From assembly GCA_019114585.1 (NCBI GenBank), contig DXFE01000075.1:1-27513 (forward strand): a stretch of DNA of 27,513 nt, in the 5' to 3' direction. A model generated the notes under the pieces. The model had not been told where the DNA came from. It was given only the letters and a program-made list of their open reading frames with translations, and did no database searches. Source of the DNA: Gemmiger_A avium. Lineage in GTDB: Bacteria; Bacillota; Clostridia; Oscillospirales; Ruminococcaceae. Positions 7,488 through 15,703 of this stretch are shown piece by piece; the stretch's first letter is position 1; every line of letters starts with the position of its first letter. The position numbers and the translations under genes were made by a program.

Positions 7488-7537
7488 CAACAGGAGCGGA
7501 AACTATTGCCGCCCTGCACAGCATGGAGGAACCGCGT

Positions 7538-8143
7538 ATGCTGAAAGCGTTTCTGGAAAACTGCAAGCGCCCCCAAGGCGGCTTTGGCCGTCTGATACTG
7601 CGGGGGATGAACAGCGGCCACGGCCCGGTGGCCGGCTGGGCTTTTGACCGGATGGAATGGCCGGTCAACGGCCGGATACTGGATATCGGCTGCGGCGGGG
7701 GCGGCAATATTGCCCGGCTGCTGCGCCGCTTGCCCGGCTGCCGGGTGGATGGAGTGGACTATTCCGGCGAGAGCGTGGCGGTGAGCCGCCGGGTCAATGC
7801 CCGGCAGGCGGACCGCTGCCGGGTAGTGCGCGGCGATGTGATGGCGCTGCCCTTTGCGGATGCAAGCTATGACGCGGCGCTGGCAGTGGAAACGGTGTAT
7901 TTCTGGCCGGACCTGACCGCCGGCCTGCGGGAGGCGGCGCGGGTGCTGTGTCCGGGCGGGACGCTTTTGGTGGTCACCGAGATGAGCGACCCGCAAAAGG
8001 GCGCGGTCTGGAGCCACAACTGCCCCGGCATGACCATCTATACCCCGGCGCAGCTGCGAGCCGCGCTGGAAGCGGCGGGCTTTTCCGTTACGGTATATAC
8101 CAAAGGTGTCTGGACCGCCGCCGTGGGCCAAAAGCAAAACTAG
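7538..8143 (+). CDS. Class I SAM-dependent methyltransferase
   Basis: A 201-residue soluble methyltransferase. SAM-binding motif I is ILDIGCGGGGNI at residues 47-58. The acidic end of strand 2 is VDGVDYSGESV, motif II-like sequence is DVMALPFADASYDAAL, and the post-motif segment EAARVLCPGGTLLVV is typical of the Methyltransf_11/UbiE-like group. The substrate cannot be told from the sequence. The start at 7538 is chosen because GGAGGA sits 7 nt upstream; the earlier ATG at 7523 has no site and GGAGGA lies inside that frame. It is a single-gene unit with its own promoter and operator. Its stop is only 3 nt from the stop of the convergent gene, with no terminator between. Confidence 0.88.
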   Translation: MLKAFLENCKRPQGGFGRLILRGMNSGHGPVAGWAFDRMEWPVNGRILDIGCGGGGNIARLLRRLPGCRVDGVDYSGESVAVSRRVNARQADRCRVVRGDVMALPFADASYDAALAVETVYFWPDLTAGLREAARVLCPGGTLLVVTEMSDPQKGAVWSHNCPGMTIYTPAQLRAALEAAGFSVTVYTKGVWTAAVGQKQN

Positions 8144-8146
8144 ATA

Positions 8147-9019
8147 TCACGTCGCCGCAAAAAACGCCTTTCGCTTGCGGGCGATCTGGTAGCCAAGCTC
8201 CACGGCTTCGTCTTCGGACAGGCACAGGGTGCCGGCAATGCGGGCCAGGGATACGCCGCTGCGCAGCAGATCGGCAAGCGCCCGTTCCCGCGTGGACAGG
8301 CTGGCACGGAACTGTTCTTCCATGATCCGGTCATCCGCCTGCTGCAGCCCGCCGGAACTGGCGGTTGCGGCGGTGCCGTACAGGCAGAAATTGCCCTCCC
8401 CGGTGAGCGGCGCGTCCAGAGATCGCTGGCCGTAAGCCGCGGCGTGCGGACGGTTTTCTGCCAGCAGGTGTTTGCAGATCCGTTCCTGCAGATAGTCCTC
8501 CCACTCGCCGCAGCCGGCCTGATAGCCCTCCACCGCCTCCAAGAACGCCTCCCGCGCGGCGGCCCGCCGGTCGGCCAGCGGGGTGCTTCTGGCAATTTTG
8601 CTGACCGCTTCATCCAGCACATGCTGATACAGGATCAGCAGCTGCTCCGGATCGTACCGGCGCTGGCCGGTGACCCGGTCGCAGCGGCGGCGGGGCAGGA
8701 CCCGCCCCAGATAAAACCCGGTCATCTCATCTTTGGTAAACAGAAAGGTCACCGGCAGCCGCAAACCGGTGGCCTGGATGCGGCAGGCAAGGGTCTGGAC
8801 GTTCAGAACGCCGCACCGGGGCAGTTCAATGTCCTCCACCCGGCCCACGGCAATGGCCAGTACCTTGCGGCGCTCGTCAAATCCCAGCCGGATATACCGG
8901 GGCAGCACGGCCCGCAGCCCCCGGCCCAGATACAGCTTGCCGTCCAGACTGACCGAAGCCCGCAGAGAACAGCGTCTGTCCTCCTTTTTGAACCACAGAA
9001 AATTGTAGTCGGGTCGCAT
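8147..9019 (-). CDS. Unrecognised protein with C-terminal sigma4/LuxR-like HTH
   Basis: A 290-residue cytoplasmic protein I do not recognise as a whole. Residues 1-115 look like a compact beta-rich domain (SLDGKLYLGRGLRAVLP, VLAIAVGRVED, VTFLFTKDEMTGFYLGRVL). Residues 125-195 are helical (EQLLILYQHVLDEAV, AREAFLEAVEGY). Residues 240-285 (LSTRERALADLLRSGVSLARIAGTLCLSEDEAVELG) read as a helix-turn-helix like sigma region 4 or LuxR. It may be a transcription factor, but the N-terminal sensing or catalytic role is unknown. ATG 9019 follows AAGGAGG by 5 nt; the much longer open frame upstream is non-coding sequence and the antisense of other genes. The frame ends with TGA close to the methyltransferase stop. 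Confidence 0.8.
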   Translation of the reverse strand: MRPDYNFLWFKKEDRRCSLRASVSLDGKLYLGRGLRAVLPRYIRLGFDERRKVLAIAVGRVEDIELPRCGVLNVQTLACRIQATGLRLPVTFLFTKDEMTGFYLGRVLPRRRCDRVTGQRRYDPEQLLILYQHVLDEAVSKIARSTPLADRRAAAREAFLEAVEGYQAGCGEWEDYLQERICKHLLAENRPHAAAYGQRSLDAPLTGEGNFCLYGTAATASSGGLQQADDRIMEEQFRASLSTRERALADLLRSGVSLARIAGTLCLSEDEAVELGYQIARKRKAFFAAT

Positions 9020-9134
9020 GAAAACCTCCTTCAACGGTGGATGGGTGTGTTCACCTGCCATCTTACAGGATTCGACCGCAAAGGAGAATAGCCTGCCGCA
9101 ATAGTTCCCCCCGTAAAGTGTAAATAACGCAAAG

Positions 9135-9167
9135 AATGAGGCGTCCTTTGTAAAAGGACGCCTCATT
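9135..9167 (-). terminator. Terminator of the TetR/CrtI-like/ferredoxin-reductase operon
   Basis: A 15-bp perfect stem AATGAGGCGTCCTTT/AAAGGACGCCTCATT (9135-9149, 9153-9167) with a 3-nt loop lies just beyond the stop at 9190. On the minus strand it is followed by CTTTGCGTTATTT; on the plus strand no T-run follows. Confidence 0.75.
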
Positions 9168-9189
9168 TCAACAAAAAGTATAATTGTGC

Positions 9190-10350
9190 TTACTCGGCCG
9201 CGGGAACCTCGATCTCCATATCGGAGAGCGGATAGGTCACGCAGGGGTGCACAAAGCCGAACTTCCGGTCGGCCTCGCGGCGGCCGTCCCGGCCGTCGGC
9301 AATGCGGAATTCGCCGCCCAGCCACTTGCTGTGGCAGTAGCCGCAGCCGCCGGCCCGGCACTTGCTGGGGGCGGGTACACCGGCCCGTTCCATGGCGGTG
9401 AGCAGGGTTTCGTTCTCGGCCGCGTCCAGGGTGTACACCTTGTCCCGGATATGCACCGTCAGTTTGAAGCAACGGGGCGCATCCAGCGCCAGGTCGCCGC
9501 AGCAGGTGGCGTCCCGGCGGATTGCCTTGACCGGCAGGTTGTAGGGGGCCAGCTGGGCGTCCACAAAGTCGTACATGGCTTTGGGCCCGCACAAAAAGAA
9601 GGTGGCGTTGTGTACATCCACGTATTTTTCCAGCAGGGCGGCGCTGACAAAGCCGTGCTCAAAACCGGGCTTTTCCTCGTCGCTCAGCACATACACCACC
9701 CGCAGGCCCTTCTGGGTCAGGGCGTCCAGTTCCGCCTTGTAGGCCAGATGGGCTTCGTCCCGGGCGCCGTAGAACAGCAGCATCTCGTAGGGCTCGTCCC
9801 CCTCGGCCATGCTGCGGGCCATGGAGATAAACGGGGTGATGCCCGCGCCGCCCGCGATGCAGACGATCTGCTTTTTATCCCGCAGGGTCTCGTAGTGGAA
9901 CTCGCCGGAGGGCTCGCTCATGCGGAACCGGTCGCCGGGCTTGACCTCCCGGTTCAGCCAGCCGGAGAAGAAGCCCGCGTCGGCCACGCCCAGGGTCAGC
10001 ACATTTTCCAGTGCCTGCCGGGGGCTGGATACGATGGAGTAGGGGCGGCTGACCAGGCTGTCGCCCACCGGGGCCTGCAGGCTCACATACTGGCCGGCCC
10101 GGAAGAAGGGGAACGCATCCCCGTCCAGCCGCTTGAAGGTCAGTTCGGTCATGCCGGGAACCAGCACACGCACCGCGGTCAGCTCCACCTCCATCATGCC
10201 GGGGTGCAGGCGGCGGGCCTGCTGGTTGACCCGGTAATCCCGGGGCAGCGGCTCGGGGGAACCGGCCTCCAGCGCCGCCCGGCGGTTGGGAACCAGTTTC
10301 TTGAACCGCAGCATATCCATAAAGCCGAAGATCTGTTTCTTGAAGTTCAT
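9190..10350 (-). CDS. 2Fe-2S ferredoxin-NAD(P) reductase-like flavoprotein
   Basis: A 386-residue soluble electron-transfer protein. Residues 1-50 are a basic, unassigned extension. An FAD/FMN-binding barrel follows (about 55-150) with RPYS at 102-105. The NAD(P) domain (about 155-285) has GGAGITP at 167-173 and LCGP at 253-256. The C-terminal plant-type 2Fe-2S domain (about 295-386) has ligands Cys331, Cys336, Cys339 and Cys370. This is the architecture of oxygenase reductases and phthalate dioxygenase-reductase-like proteins, although with a low-oxygen lifestyle it more likely feeds electrons to a reductase. Its start lies 1 nt after the stop of the CrtI-like gene, and its ribosome site GGAGGTGA overlaps that gene's end, so the two are tightly coupled partners. 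Confidence 0.9.
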   Translation of the reverse strand: MNFKKQIFGFMDMLRFKKLVPNRRAALEAGSPEPLPRDYRVNQQARRLHPGMMEVELTAVRVLVPGMTELTFKRLDGDAFPFFRAGQYVSLQAPVGDSLVSRPYSIVSSPRQALENVLTLGVADAGFFSGWLNREVKPGDRFRMSEPSGEFHYETLRDKKQIVCIAGGAGITPFISMARSMAEGDEPYEMLLFYGARDEAHLAYKAELDALTQKGLRVVYVLSDEEKPGFEHGFVSAALLEKYVDVHNATFFLCGPKAMYDFVDAQLAPYNLPVKAIRRDATCCGDLALDAPRCFKLTVHIRDKVYTLDAAENETLLTAMERAGVPAPSKCRAGGCGYCHSKWLGGEFRIADGRDGRREADRKFGFVHPCVTYPLSDMEIEVPAAE

Positions 10351-10351
10351 C

Positions 10352-11902
10352 TTACTTCACCTCCCGTTTCAAATCGCCCACCGTCTGCCGGCCGGACAGA
10401 TCGCCGGACACATAGGAGCTGGAATATCCGCTGGAACGCATGGCCCAGCCGCCCGCAAACCGCAGGTTGGGGAACAGCTGCGCGTCCTCCTTCATCATCA
10501 TCATGCGGGGCATCAGGCTGTCCCAGTCGGCGGTTTCATAGCCGTAAATTACGCCCTGGGGATGGCCGCAGTACCGGGCGTAGGTGGTGGGGCTGGCCAC
10601 GGCGATTTCCTCGATGGCGTCCCGGATCTGACAGCCGGTTTCCCGCTCGAATACCCGGATCATATCGTCCGCCACCCGGTCCTTGGCCTTGAAGTAATCG
10701 GTATCGGCCACGTTGCCCCAGTCGTCGGACATGAACATGGTGGTGAAGTACATCATGCAGGTGCCCTCCGGCGAGCAGCCGGGCCAGGCGTTGTTCAGGC
10801 AGACGGTGGCCTGTACGTGGTTGGTGTCCACCTTGCGCATCATGTCGTACTGCTTGACGCTGTCGGCGGTATCGTAGATGAAGTAGTTGTGGCTCTTGAT
10901 GCCCAGCTCCTCGGCGGACTTGTTCAGGCCCAGGAACAGGGTGTAGCCCCGCCCGGCAAAGGTGCGGGAGTTGGTGGCGCGCACCATCTTTTCGGTCACG
11001 GCCTTTTCATCCAGCAGCTTGCCGAACACCAGGTGCGGCGCACAGTTGGCGATCACATGGCGGGTGGGGATCAGGGTGCCGTCGGCCAGTTCCACGCCGG
11101 TGATGGCGCCGGGGCCCTCCGCGTGGATCTTGACGGCAGGGGAGTTGTACCAGATATCGCCGCCCAGTTCCCGGATGCGGGCATCCATCGCCAGGCTGAT
11201 CTCGTGGGAGCGCATCTTGGGCATCCAGGCGTCCCGGGTGATGTACCGGATCACCATGGAGCCGTAATGCAGAAAACTCATCCGGTCGCAGTCCACGCCC
11301 AGGTAGCACCAGTAGGCGTTCAGGATATCCCGGGCGCGGGGCGGCATCTTCAGCGCCTCCAGCACCTGGTTCACCGAGTAGCTGCCCGCCTTGATGAAGT
11401 TGGGGAAATTCTTCTTCATGTACTCGGAATCGGTGTTGCCGTTTACCGAGTTGGAGTAGGTCTGGGCGGCCCGCACCTCTTCGCACAGGTCGAAGAAGTC
11501 GGTCATCGACCGGCGGGACCCGGGCACATATTCCTCCATCTTGTCAATGAAGGCCTGCACGCCGAAGGGCATCTCGCAGTCGTATTTTTTGTCGGTGGTG
11601 ATCAGGTGATAGGCCTCGGGGATGCGCAGCCAGTCGATCTTGTCCTCCACACCCAGATCCCGGAACAGGGTGCGGATATCGCCGGGCTCTTCGGGGGAGC
11701 CGAAGTCGTTCAGTTCATGCAGGCTGGCCTCAAATTCAAACCGGCCCCGCTTGAAGCTGGTGGCAAACCCGCCGGGCAGATTGTGCTTTTCCAGCACCAG
11801 GCAGGAATACCCGCCCTGCAGCACCCGGATCGCGGCGGTCAGGCCGCCGTTGCCGGCGCCGATCACAACCACGTCGTAGGCTTTGGTCGTGTGCTTTTCC
11901 AT
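10352..11902 (-). CDS. FAD-dependent oxidoreductase, phytoene desaturase (CrtI)-like
   Basis: A 516-residue flavoprotein. Residues 9-20 hold the dinucleotide-binding strand and GAGNGG, followed by the VLEKHNLPGG segment of the amine-oxidase/CrtI superfamily. The C-terminal FAD-contact region reads NLRFAGGWAMRSSGYSSSYVSGDLSGR. The family includes phytoene desaturases, carotenoid isomerases, retinol saturase and fatty-acid double-bond enzymes; no carotenoid genes are nearby, so the substrate is unknown but probably a hydrophobic polyene, lipid or xenobiotic. The ATG at 11902 follows GGGAGG; the in-frame upstream start lies within the TetR gene. It is coupled to a ferredoxin reductase downstream and a TetR regulator upstream, suggesting an inducible reduction or isomerisation system. 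Confidence 0.88.
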   Translation of the reverse strand: MEKHTTKAYDVVVIGAGNGGLTAAIRVLQGGYSCLVLEKHNLPGGFATSFKRGRFEFEASLHELNDFGSPEEPGDIRTLFRDLGVEDKIDWLRIPEAYHLITTDKKYDCEMPFGVQAFIDKMEEYVPGSRRSMTDFFDLCEEVRAAQTYSNSVNGNTDSEYMKKNFPNFIKAGSYSVNQVLEALKMPPRARDILNAYWCYLGVDCDRMSFLHYGSMVIRYITRDAWMPKMRSHEISLAMDARIRELGGDIWYNSPAVKIHAEGPGAITGVELADGTLIPTRHVIANCAPHLVFGKLLDEKAVTEKMVRATNSRTFAGRGYTLFLGLNKSAEELGIKSHNYFIYDTADSVKQYDMMRKVDTNHVQATVCLNNAWPGCSPEGTCMMYFTTMFMSDDWGNVADTDYFKAKDRVADDMIRVFERETGCQIRDAIEEIAVASPTTYARYCGHPQGVIYGYETADWDSLMPRMMMMKEDAQLFPNLRFAGGWAMRSSGYSSSYVSGDLSGRQTVGDLKREVK

Positions 11903-11918
11903 AATAACCTCCCTTGTT

Positions 11919-12503
11919 TTATCCAATGAGATGTCTGGACCGTTCCAGCCAATAGGCAAGCGTCGCTTCGTCCAGAACCTGCTTGTAGTGCCGCAGCAGG
12001 ATTACAAAGATGTCGGTCAGTTCCCGGTCGATCTCCTCGGCGGACATATCCCGGTATCCGGTGGCGATCATAACACCCAGGCCGTAGCAGTAGTACTGCA
12101 TCCGCCGGTGCATTTCGGCCGCCTGTTCGCCGCTCATCTCCAGGTTGCTGGCCAGCAGCTGCAGCGTCAGTTCCCGGTTGGGATCCTCCAGCAGGGTCTG
12201 CCCCGGCTCCCGCCGGCGCAGGTACAGGTACTGGAACAGCTCCTTTTCCTCGGCGGCAAACCGAAGAAATACCCGGCCGAAATCCTTGTAGCTGGTGCAG
12301 TGCGCCGCCAGATAGGTCTGCCGCAGGTATTCCGGCAGCGCCTCGAACAGTTTTTCCTGGCTGCCGAACTCCGAATACAGCGGCTGGGTGGAACACCCCA
12401 GCTGTGCCGCGATGCTGCGCACCGTCGGCGTTTGCTTTTGCCGGATCACCTGGGCGGCGGCGGCCAGTATATCCTGCTTCTGAATCCTCTTTTTTGGCGG
12501 CAT
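11919..12503 (-). CDS. TetR/AcrR-family transcriptional regulator
   Basis: A 194-residue one-component repressor. The N-terminal helix-turn-helix (about residues 10-52: ILAAAAQVIRQKQTPTVRSIAAQLGCSTQPLYSEFGSQEKLFEAL) is typical of the family. The rest is a helical ligand-binding domain without a recognisable ligand signature. ATG 12503 has AGGAGG 5 nt upstream. It is the first gene of the operon, 16 nt before the CrtI-like gene, so it probably represses its own transcript from the palindrome at 12524-12537. The inducer is unknown and may be the substrate of the flavoenzyme pair. Confidence 0.92.
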   Translation of the reverse strand: MPPKKRIQKQDILAAAAQVIRQKQTPTVRSIAAQLGCSTQPLYSEFGSQEKLFEALPEYLRQTYLAAHCTSYKDFGRVFLRFAAEEKELFQYLYLRRREPGQTLLEDPNRELTLQLLASNLEMSGEQAAEMHRRMQYYCYGLGVMIATGYRDMSAEEIDRELTDIFVILLRHYKQVLDEATLAYWLERSRHLIG

Positions 12504-12520
12504 ACAGCCCTCCTGCAGAT

Positions 12521-12548
12521 AAAATAACGCTTGTTATAAATCAGTCTA
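12521..12548 (-). promoter_or_regulatory. Promoter with TetR operator in the spacer
   Basis: A perfect inverted repeat ATAAC-GCTT-GTTAT (12524-12537) lies 20 bp upstream of the TetR start. A weak minus-strand promoter can be drawn with TAGACT (12543-12548), a 16-bp spacer and TATTTT (12521-12526), which puts the palindrome between and over the core boxes as in autorepressed TetR genes. The palindrome is clear; the promoter boxes are tentative. Confidence 0.5.
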
Positions 12549-12613
12549 CCGCGTACAGAGGGAAAATGCAAGAGGAAATTGTGATTTTTTTGTTTAAGTT
12601 GAATTGTGGAAAA

Positions 12614-12658
12614 ATCCCCGGCCCGCGTCCGGCCTTGGCAGGGGGGCGGGCCGGGGAT
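12614..12658 (-). terminator. Terminator of the hyp operon
   Basis: A 13-bp stem ATCCCCGGCCCGC/GCGGGCCGGGGAT (12614-12626, 12646-12658) has a 19-nt loop and, on the minus strand, is followed by TTTTCC directly after the hypA stop. Confidence 0.8.
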
Positions 12659-12666
12659 CCGGCGGT

Positions 12667-13008
12667 TCAGATTACCCGCACTTCCCGGATATTGAACTCC
12701 CGCCCGCTGAGCAGCTCCTTGTCAAAGCTGCCGCACTGGGGGCAGTAGCCCTTGGTGGGCACGATGGAAAACTCCTTGCCGCAGCGTTTGCAGCGGCCCA
12801 CCGCGGGGATGATTTCCATTTCCAGCTTCGCGTCCCGGAACAGTGGACGCTGCCGGGCGGCGGGAAAGCAGGATTCAAAGTAGTGGGGCACCACCGAGGA
12901 AACCTCGCCGATCTCCATGACCACCGTGTCCACGGCGGTCACGTCCTCACCGGCCAGGGATTCCTCGATCACCCGGGCCATCTCAAATACAAGCCCCAGT
13001 TCATGCAT
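12667..13008 (-). CDS. hypA: Hydrogenase nickel metallochaperone HypA
   Basis: A 113-residue full-length HypA. The N-terminal MHE (residues 1-3) provides the nickel site, and a zinc finger is formed by Cys73, Cys76, Cys89 and Cys92 (CKRC, CPQC). HypA delivers nickel with HypB into [NiFe] hydrogenase, and in some bacteria into urease. The start is ATG 13008, preceded by GAGGAGG that overlaps the stop of the upstream flavoprotein gene; the longer frame would push MHE off the N-terminus, where the nickel site must be. Last gene of the hypB-flavoprotein-hypA operon. No hydrogenase structural gene is in the window. Confidence 0.95.
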   Translation of the reverse strand: MHELGLVFEMARVIEESLAGEDVTAVDTVVMEIGEVSSVVPHYFESCFPAARQRPLFRDAKLEMEIIPAVGRCKRCGKEFSIVPTKGYCPQCGSFDKELLSGREFNIREVRVI

Positions 13009-13021
13009 GGCGCGCGCCTCC

Positions 13022-15691
13022 TCAGTCCTTCTTGCCGGTGAACACATCCTTCACCGACCGGGCGGCGATGCGGCCCACCCGCTTGACCATGTTGGGGGTC
13101 AGCTTCAGGGGAATGCCCTCAAAGGTGTTGTATTCCACATGGTACTTCTTCTCCAGATGGATGGCGTCGAACTTGCACTTGGTGGTGCACTGGCCGCAGA
13201 CGATGCACATTTCCTGGTTCAGCTGCACCGCGCCGCAGCCCAGGCAGCGGCGGGTTTCCTGCTGCATCTGCTCCTCGGTAAAGGTGCAGCGCCCGTCCTC
13301 GAATCTGTCCGGGCGGGTGGCCTTGTGCAGCGGCCGCTGGCGGGGCATCCGGTCAAAGCTCTCCAGGTCGGCGGCGGATTTGTCAAATTCCTTGTATACG
13401 CGGCGGTCGCGGCCGGCGGTCATGCTTACGCCCTCCCACACGAACCGGTGGATGGACAACGCGCCCTGCTTGCCCGCCGCGATGGCGTCGATGGCAAACC
13501 GCGGGCCGGAGTAGCAGTCGCCGCCCACAAACACGTCTTTCTGAGCGGTCTGGAAGGTGAGCGGGTCCGCCTGGGCGGTGTTGCCCCGGCCCAGTTCCAC
13601 CGCACTGCCCTCCAGCAGGCCGCCCCACTGGATGGACTGGCCGATGCTCAGCAGCACCCAGGCCGCCGGTACGGTCACGGTGTCGTTGTCGTCATACTGG
13701 GGGGCAAACCGGTGCTGGGCGTCGTATACGGCGGTGCAGCGGCGGAACACCACCCCGGCGATCCGGCCGTTTTCCACCAGCAGTTCCTTCGGACCCCAGC
13801 CGTTGCGGATCACCACTGCTTCGGCCTCCGCCTCGGCAATTTCTTCCTCCAGCGCGGGCATCTCCTCCCGGCTTTCCAGGCAGTACAGTTCCACGCTTTC
13901 CGCCTGCTGGCGCACCGCGGTGCGGGCCACGTCGATGGCCACGTTGCCGCCGCCGATCACCAGTACCCGGCCGTGCAGCGCCGGGCCCTTGCCCTGGCTG
14001 ACCGCCCGCAAAAAGTCCACGCCGGCGATCACGCCCTCGGCGTCCTCGCCCGCCAGGCCCGGCGCGCGCCCGCCCTGGGCGCCGATGGCCACATAGAACG
14101 CCTCAAAGCCTTCGGCGCGCAGCTGGTCCAGGGTCACGTCCCGGCCCACCTCCACGCCGGTGCGGAACTCCACGCCCAGATCCCGCAGGATCTCGATTTC
14201 GGCGTTCACGATGCCGCGTTCCAGCCGGAACGCCGGGATGCCCTGGGTGAGCATACCGCCCAGCACCTGCTCCTTTTCAAACACGGTCACCTTGTAGCCG
14301 TCCACCGCCAGGAAATAGGCACAGGACAGGCCCGCCGGGCCCGCGCCGATCACCGCGATGGACTTGCCGTAGTCGTGGGCCTTTTCCGGCACAAACCGGT
14401 GCTCGGCCTTGAGTTCCTGATCCGCGATGAATTTCTTGATCTCGTCCACCGCCACCGGCTCGTCCAGACCGCCCCGGGTGCAGGCGCTCTCGCAGCTGCG
14501 GGGGCAGATACGGCCGCACACCGCCGGGAACGGGTTTTCTTTCTTGATCAGCTCCAGCGCCTCCCGGTACCGGCCCTGAGACGCCAGCTTGATGTATCCC
14601 TGTACCGCGATGTGGGCGGGGCAGGCGGTCTTGCAGGGGGCGGTGCCCTCCTCGGCCACGTCCTGCCGGTTCTCCCGGTAGTCCACGTTCCAGTGCTCCT
14701 TGGTCCATACATGATCCCGGGGCGAAACGGTCTCCGCGTCCGGGCCGTGGTCGCACAGCTTCTGGCCCAGCTTCAGCGCGTTTACCGGGCAGTTCTCCAC
14801 GCACTGGCCGCAGGCCACGCACTTGTCGCTGTCGGTCACCGCCACATAGTTGGAGCGCACCATATCCGGCGCGTTGTAGTAGGAGGCATTGCGGATGGCA
14901 TAGCAGCCGCATCCGCAGCAGTTGCAGATGGCGTAGGTCTCGGAGCCGTCGATGTTGGGCACCGAGTGCATCAGGCCGTTTTCCTCGGCCTTGCGCACGA
15001 TCTCAAAGGCTTCCTCCCGGGTGATCTCCCGGGCGCGGCCGGTGCGGATGCAGTATTCCGCGCCCTCGTTCAGCTGCAGGCACATCTCCTTTTCCAGATG
15101 GCCGCAGCCCTCGCCCAGCAGCCGCCGGGAGGTGCGGCAGGAGCAGTCCGCCGCCGCAAACCGGGTGCTGCGGTTCAGGATATCCGCCACCTGCTCATAG
15201 GGCACGGCGTGGCTGTCCCCGTCGATGGCGCTCTGGATGGGGATTACCCGCATGGGGGAGGCGCCCACCGGCAGTTTGGGGCTCAGCAGGCCGCCCCGCA
15301 GACGGGCGTATTCCTCAAAGGCGGCGGGGATCTCCGGGTGCTTTTCGCACTGGGCCCGGTTGTTCATCATCTTTTCCATCACGCCGGGCACGAACACCGG
15401 CAGCTCAAACACGTCCACCCCGTTCTCGGAATGGAAGATGCTCACGCCGGCTTCGGTCAGCTTGTCCAGCCGGGCCTTGGTCTCCTCCAGGGGCAGGCCG
15501 CAGCGGCGGGCGATGGTCTCCAGCGGCTGGGGTTTGCGCAGCTCCAGCGCCAGGGCCACCTGGCACATCTCATCGGTCACCACGCAGTTGAGCACCTTGT
15601 ACTCGGGGGCGTTCTCGTCCAGCTTGACCAGCATCGCCACCGAGCCGCTGATCTTTTTGGCCAGTTTCAGGATGTTTTTGCGCACAGCCAT
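13022..15691 (-). CDS. Multidomain iron-sulfur FAD oxidoreductase (GltD/NfnB-like)
   Basis: An 889-residue soluble flavoprotein. Residues 40-100 look like a winged-helix segment. Residues 180-262 are cysteine-rich (ADCSCRTSRR, CNCCGCGC), and 291-301 hold a 4Fe-4S ferredoxin motif CxxCxxCxxxC. From about 350 it is like the glutamate synthase small subunit: a Fer4_20-type cluster region (Cys353, 357, 392, 396, 400, 404), FAD motif GAGPAG (449-454), NAD(P) motif GGGNVA (580-585) and FAD-closing GGDC (723-726). A C-terminal ferredoxin domain follows (Cys816, 819, 829, 832, 835, 839). It should move electrons between NAD(P)H and ferredoxin-like centres. ATG 15691 has AAGGAGG overlapping the hypB stop, and it lies between hypB and hypA, suggesting a link to hydrogenase electron flow. 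A catalytic partner is not seen. Confidence 0.88.
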   Translation of the reverse strand: MAVRKNILKLAKKISGSVAMLVKLDENAPEYKVLNCVVTDEMCQVALALELRKPQPLETIARRCGLPLEETKARLDKLTEAGVSIFHSENGVDVFELPVFVPGVMEKMMNNRAQCEKHPEIPAAFEEYARLRGGLLSPKLPVGASPMRVIPIQSAIDGDSHAVPYEQVADILNRSTRFAAADCSCRTSRRLLGEGCGHLEKEMCLQLNEGAEYCIRTGRAREITREEAFEIVRKAEENGLMHSVPNIDGSETYAICNCCGCGCYAIRNASYYNAPDMVRSNYVAVTDSDKCVACGQCVENCPVNALKLGQKLCDHGPDAETVSPRDHVWTKEHWNVDYRENRQDVAEEGTAPCKTACPAHIAVQGYIKLASQGRYREALELIKKENPFPAVCGRICPRSCESACTRGGLDEPVAVDEIKKFIADQELKAEHRFVPEKAHDYGKSIAVIGAGPAGLSCAYFLAVDGYKVTVFEKEQVLGGMLTQGIPAFRLERGIVNAEIEILRDLGVEFRTGVEVGRDVTLDQLRAEGFEAFYVAIGAQGGRAPGLAGEDAEGVIAGVDFLRAVSQGKGPALHGRVLVIGGGNVAIDVARTAVRQQAESVELYCLESREEMPALEEEIAEAEAEAVVIRNGWGPKELLVENGRIAGVVFRRCTAVYDAQHRFAPQYDDNDTVTVPAAWVLLSIGQSIQWGGLLEGSAVELGRGNTAQADPLTFQTAQKDVFVGGDCYSGPRFAIDAIAAGKQGALSIHRFVWEGVSMTAGRDRRVYKEFDKSAADLESFDRMPRQRPLHKATRPDRFEDGRCTFTEEQMQQETRRCLGCGAVQLNQEMCIVCGQCTTKCKFDAIHLEKKYHVEYNTFEGIPLKLTPNMVKRVGRIAARSVKDVFTGKKD

Positions 15692-15703
15692 GGTTCTTCC
15701 TCC

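Noticed and set aside
9184..12527. Long plus-strand frames opposite the TetR/CrtI-like/ferredoxin-reductase operon
   Set aside because: They lack ribosome sites and recognisable domains, and mirror the coding frames on the other strand.
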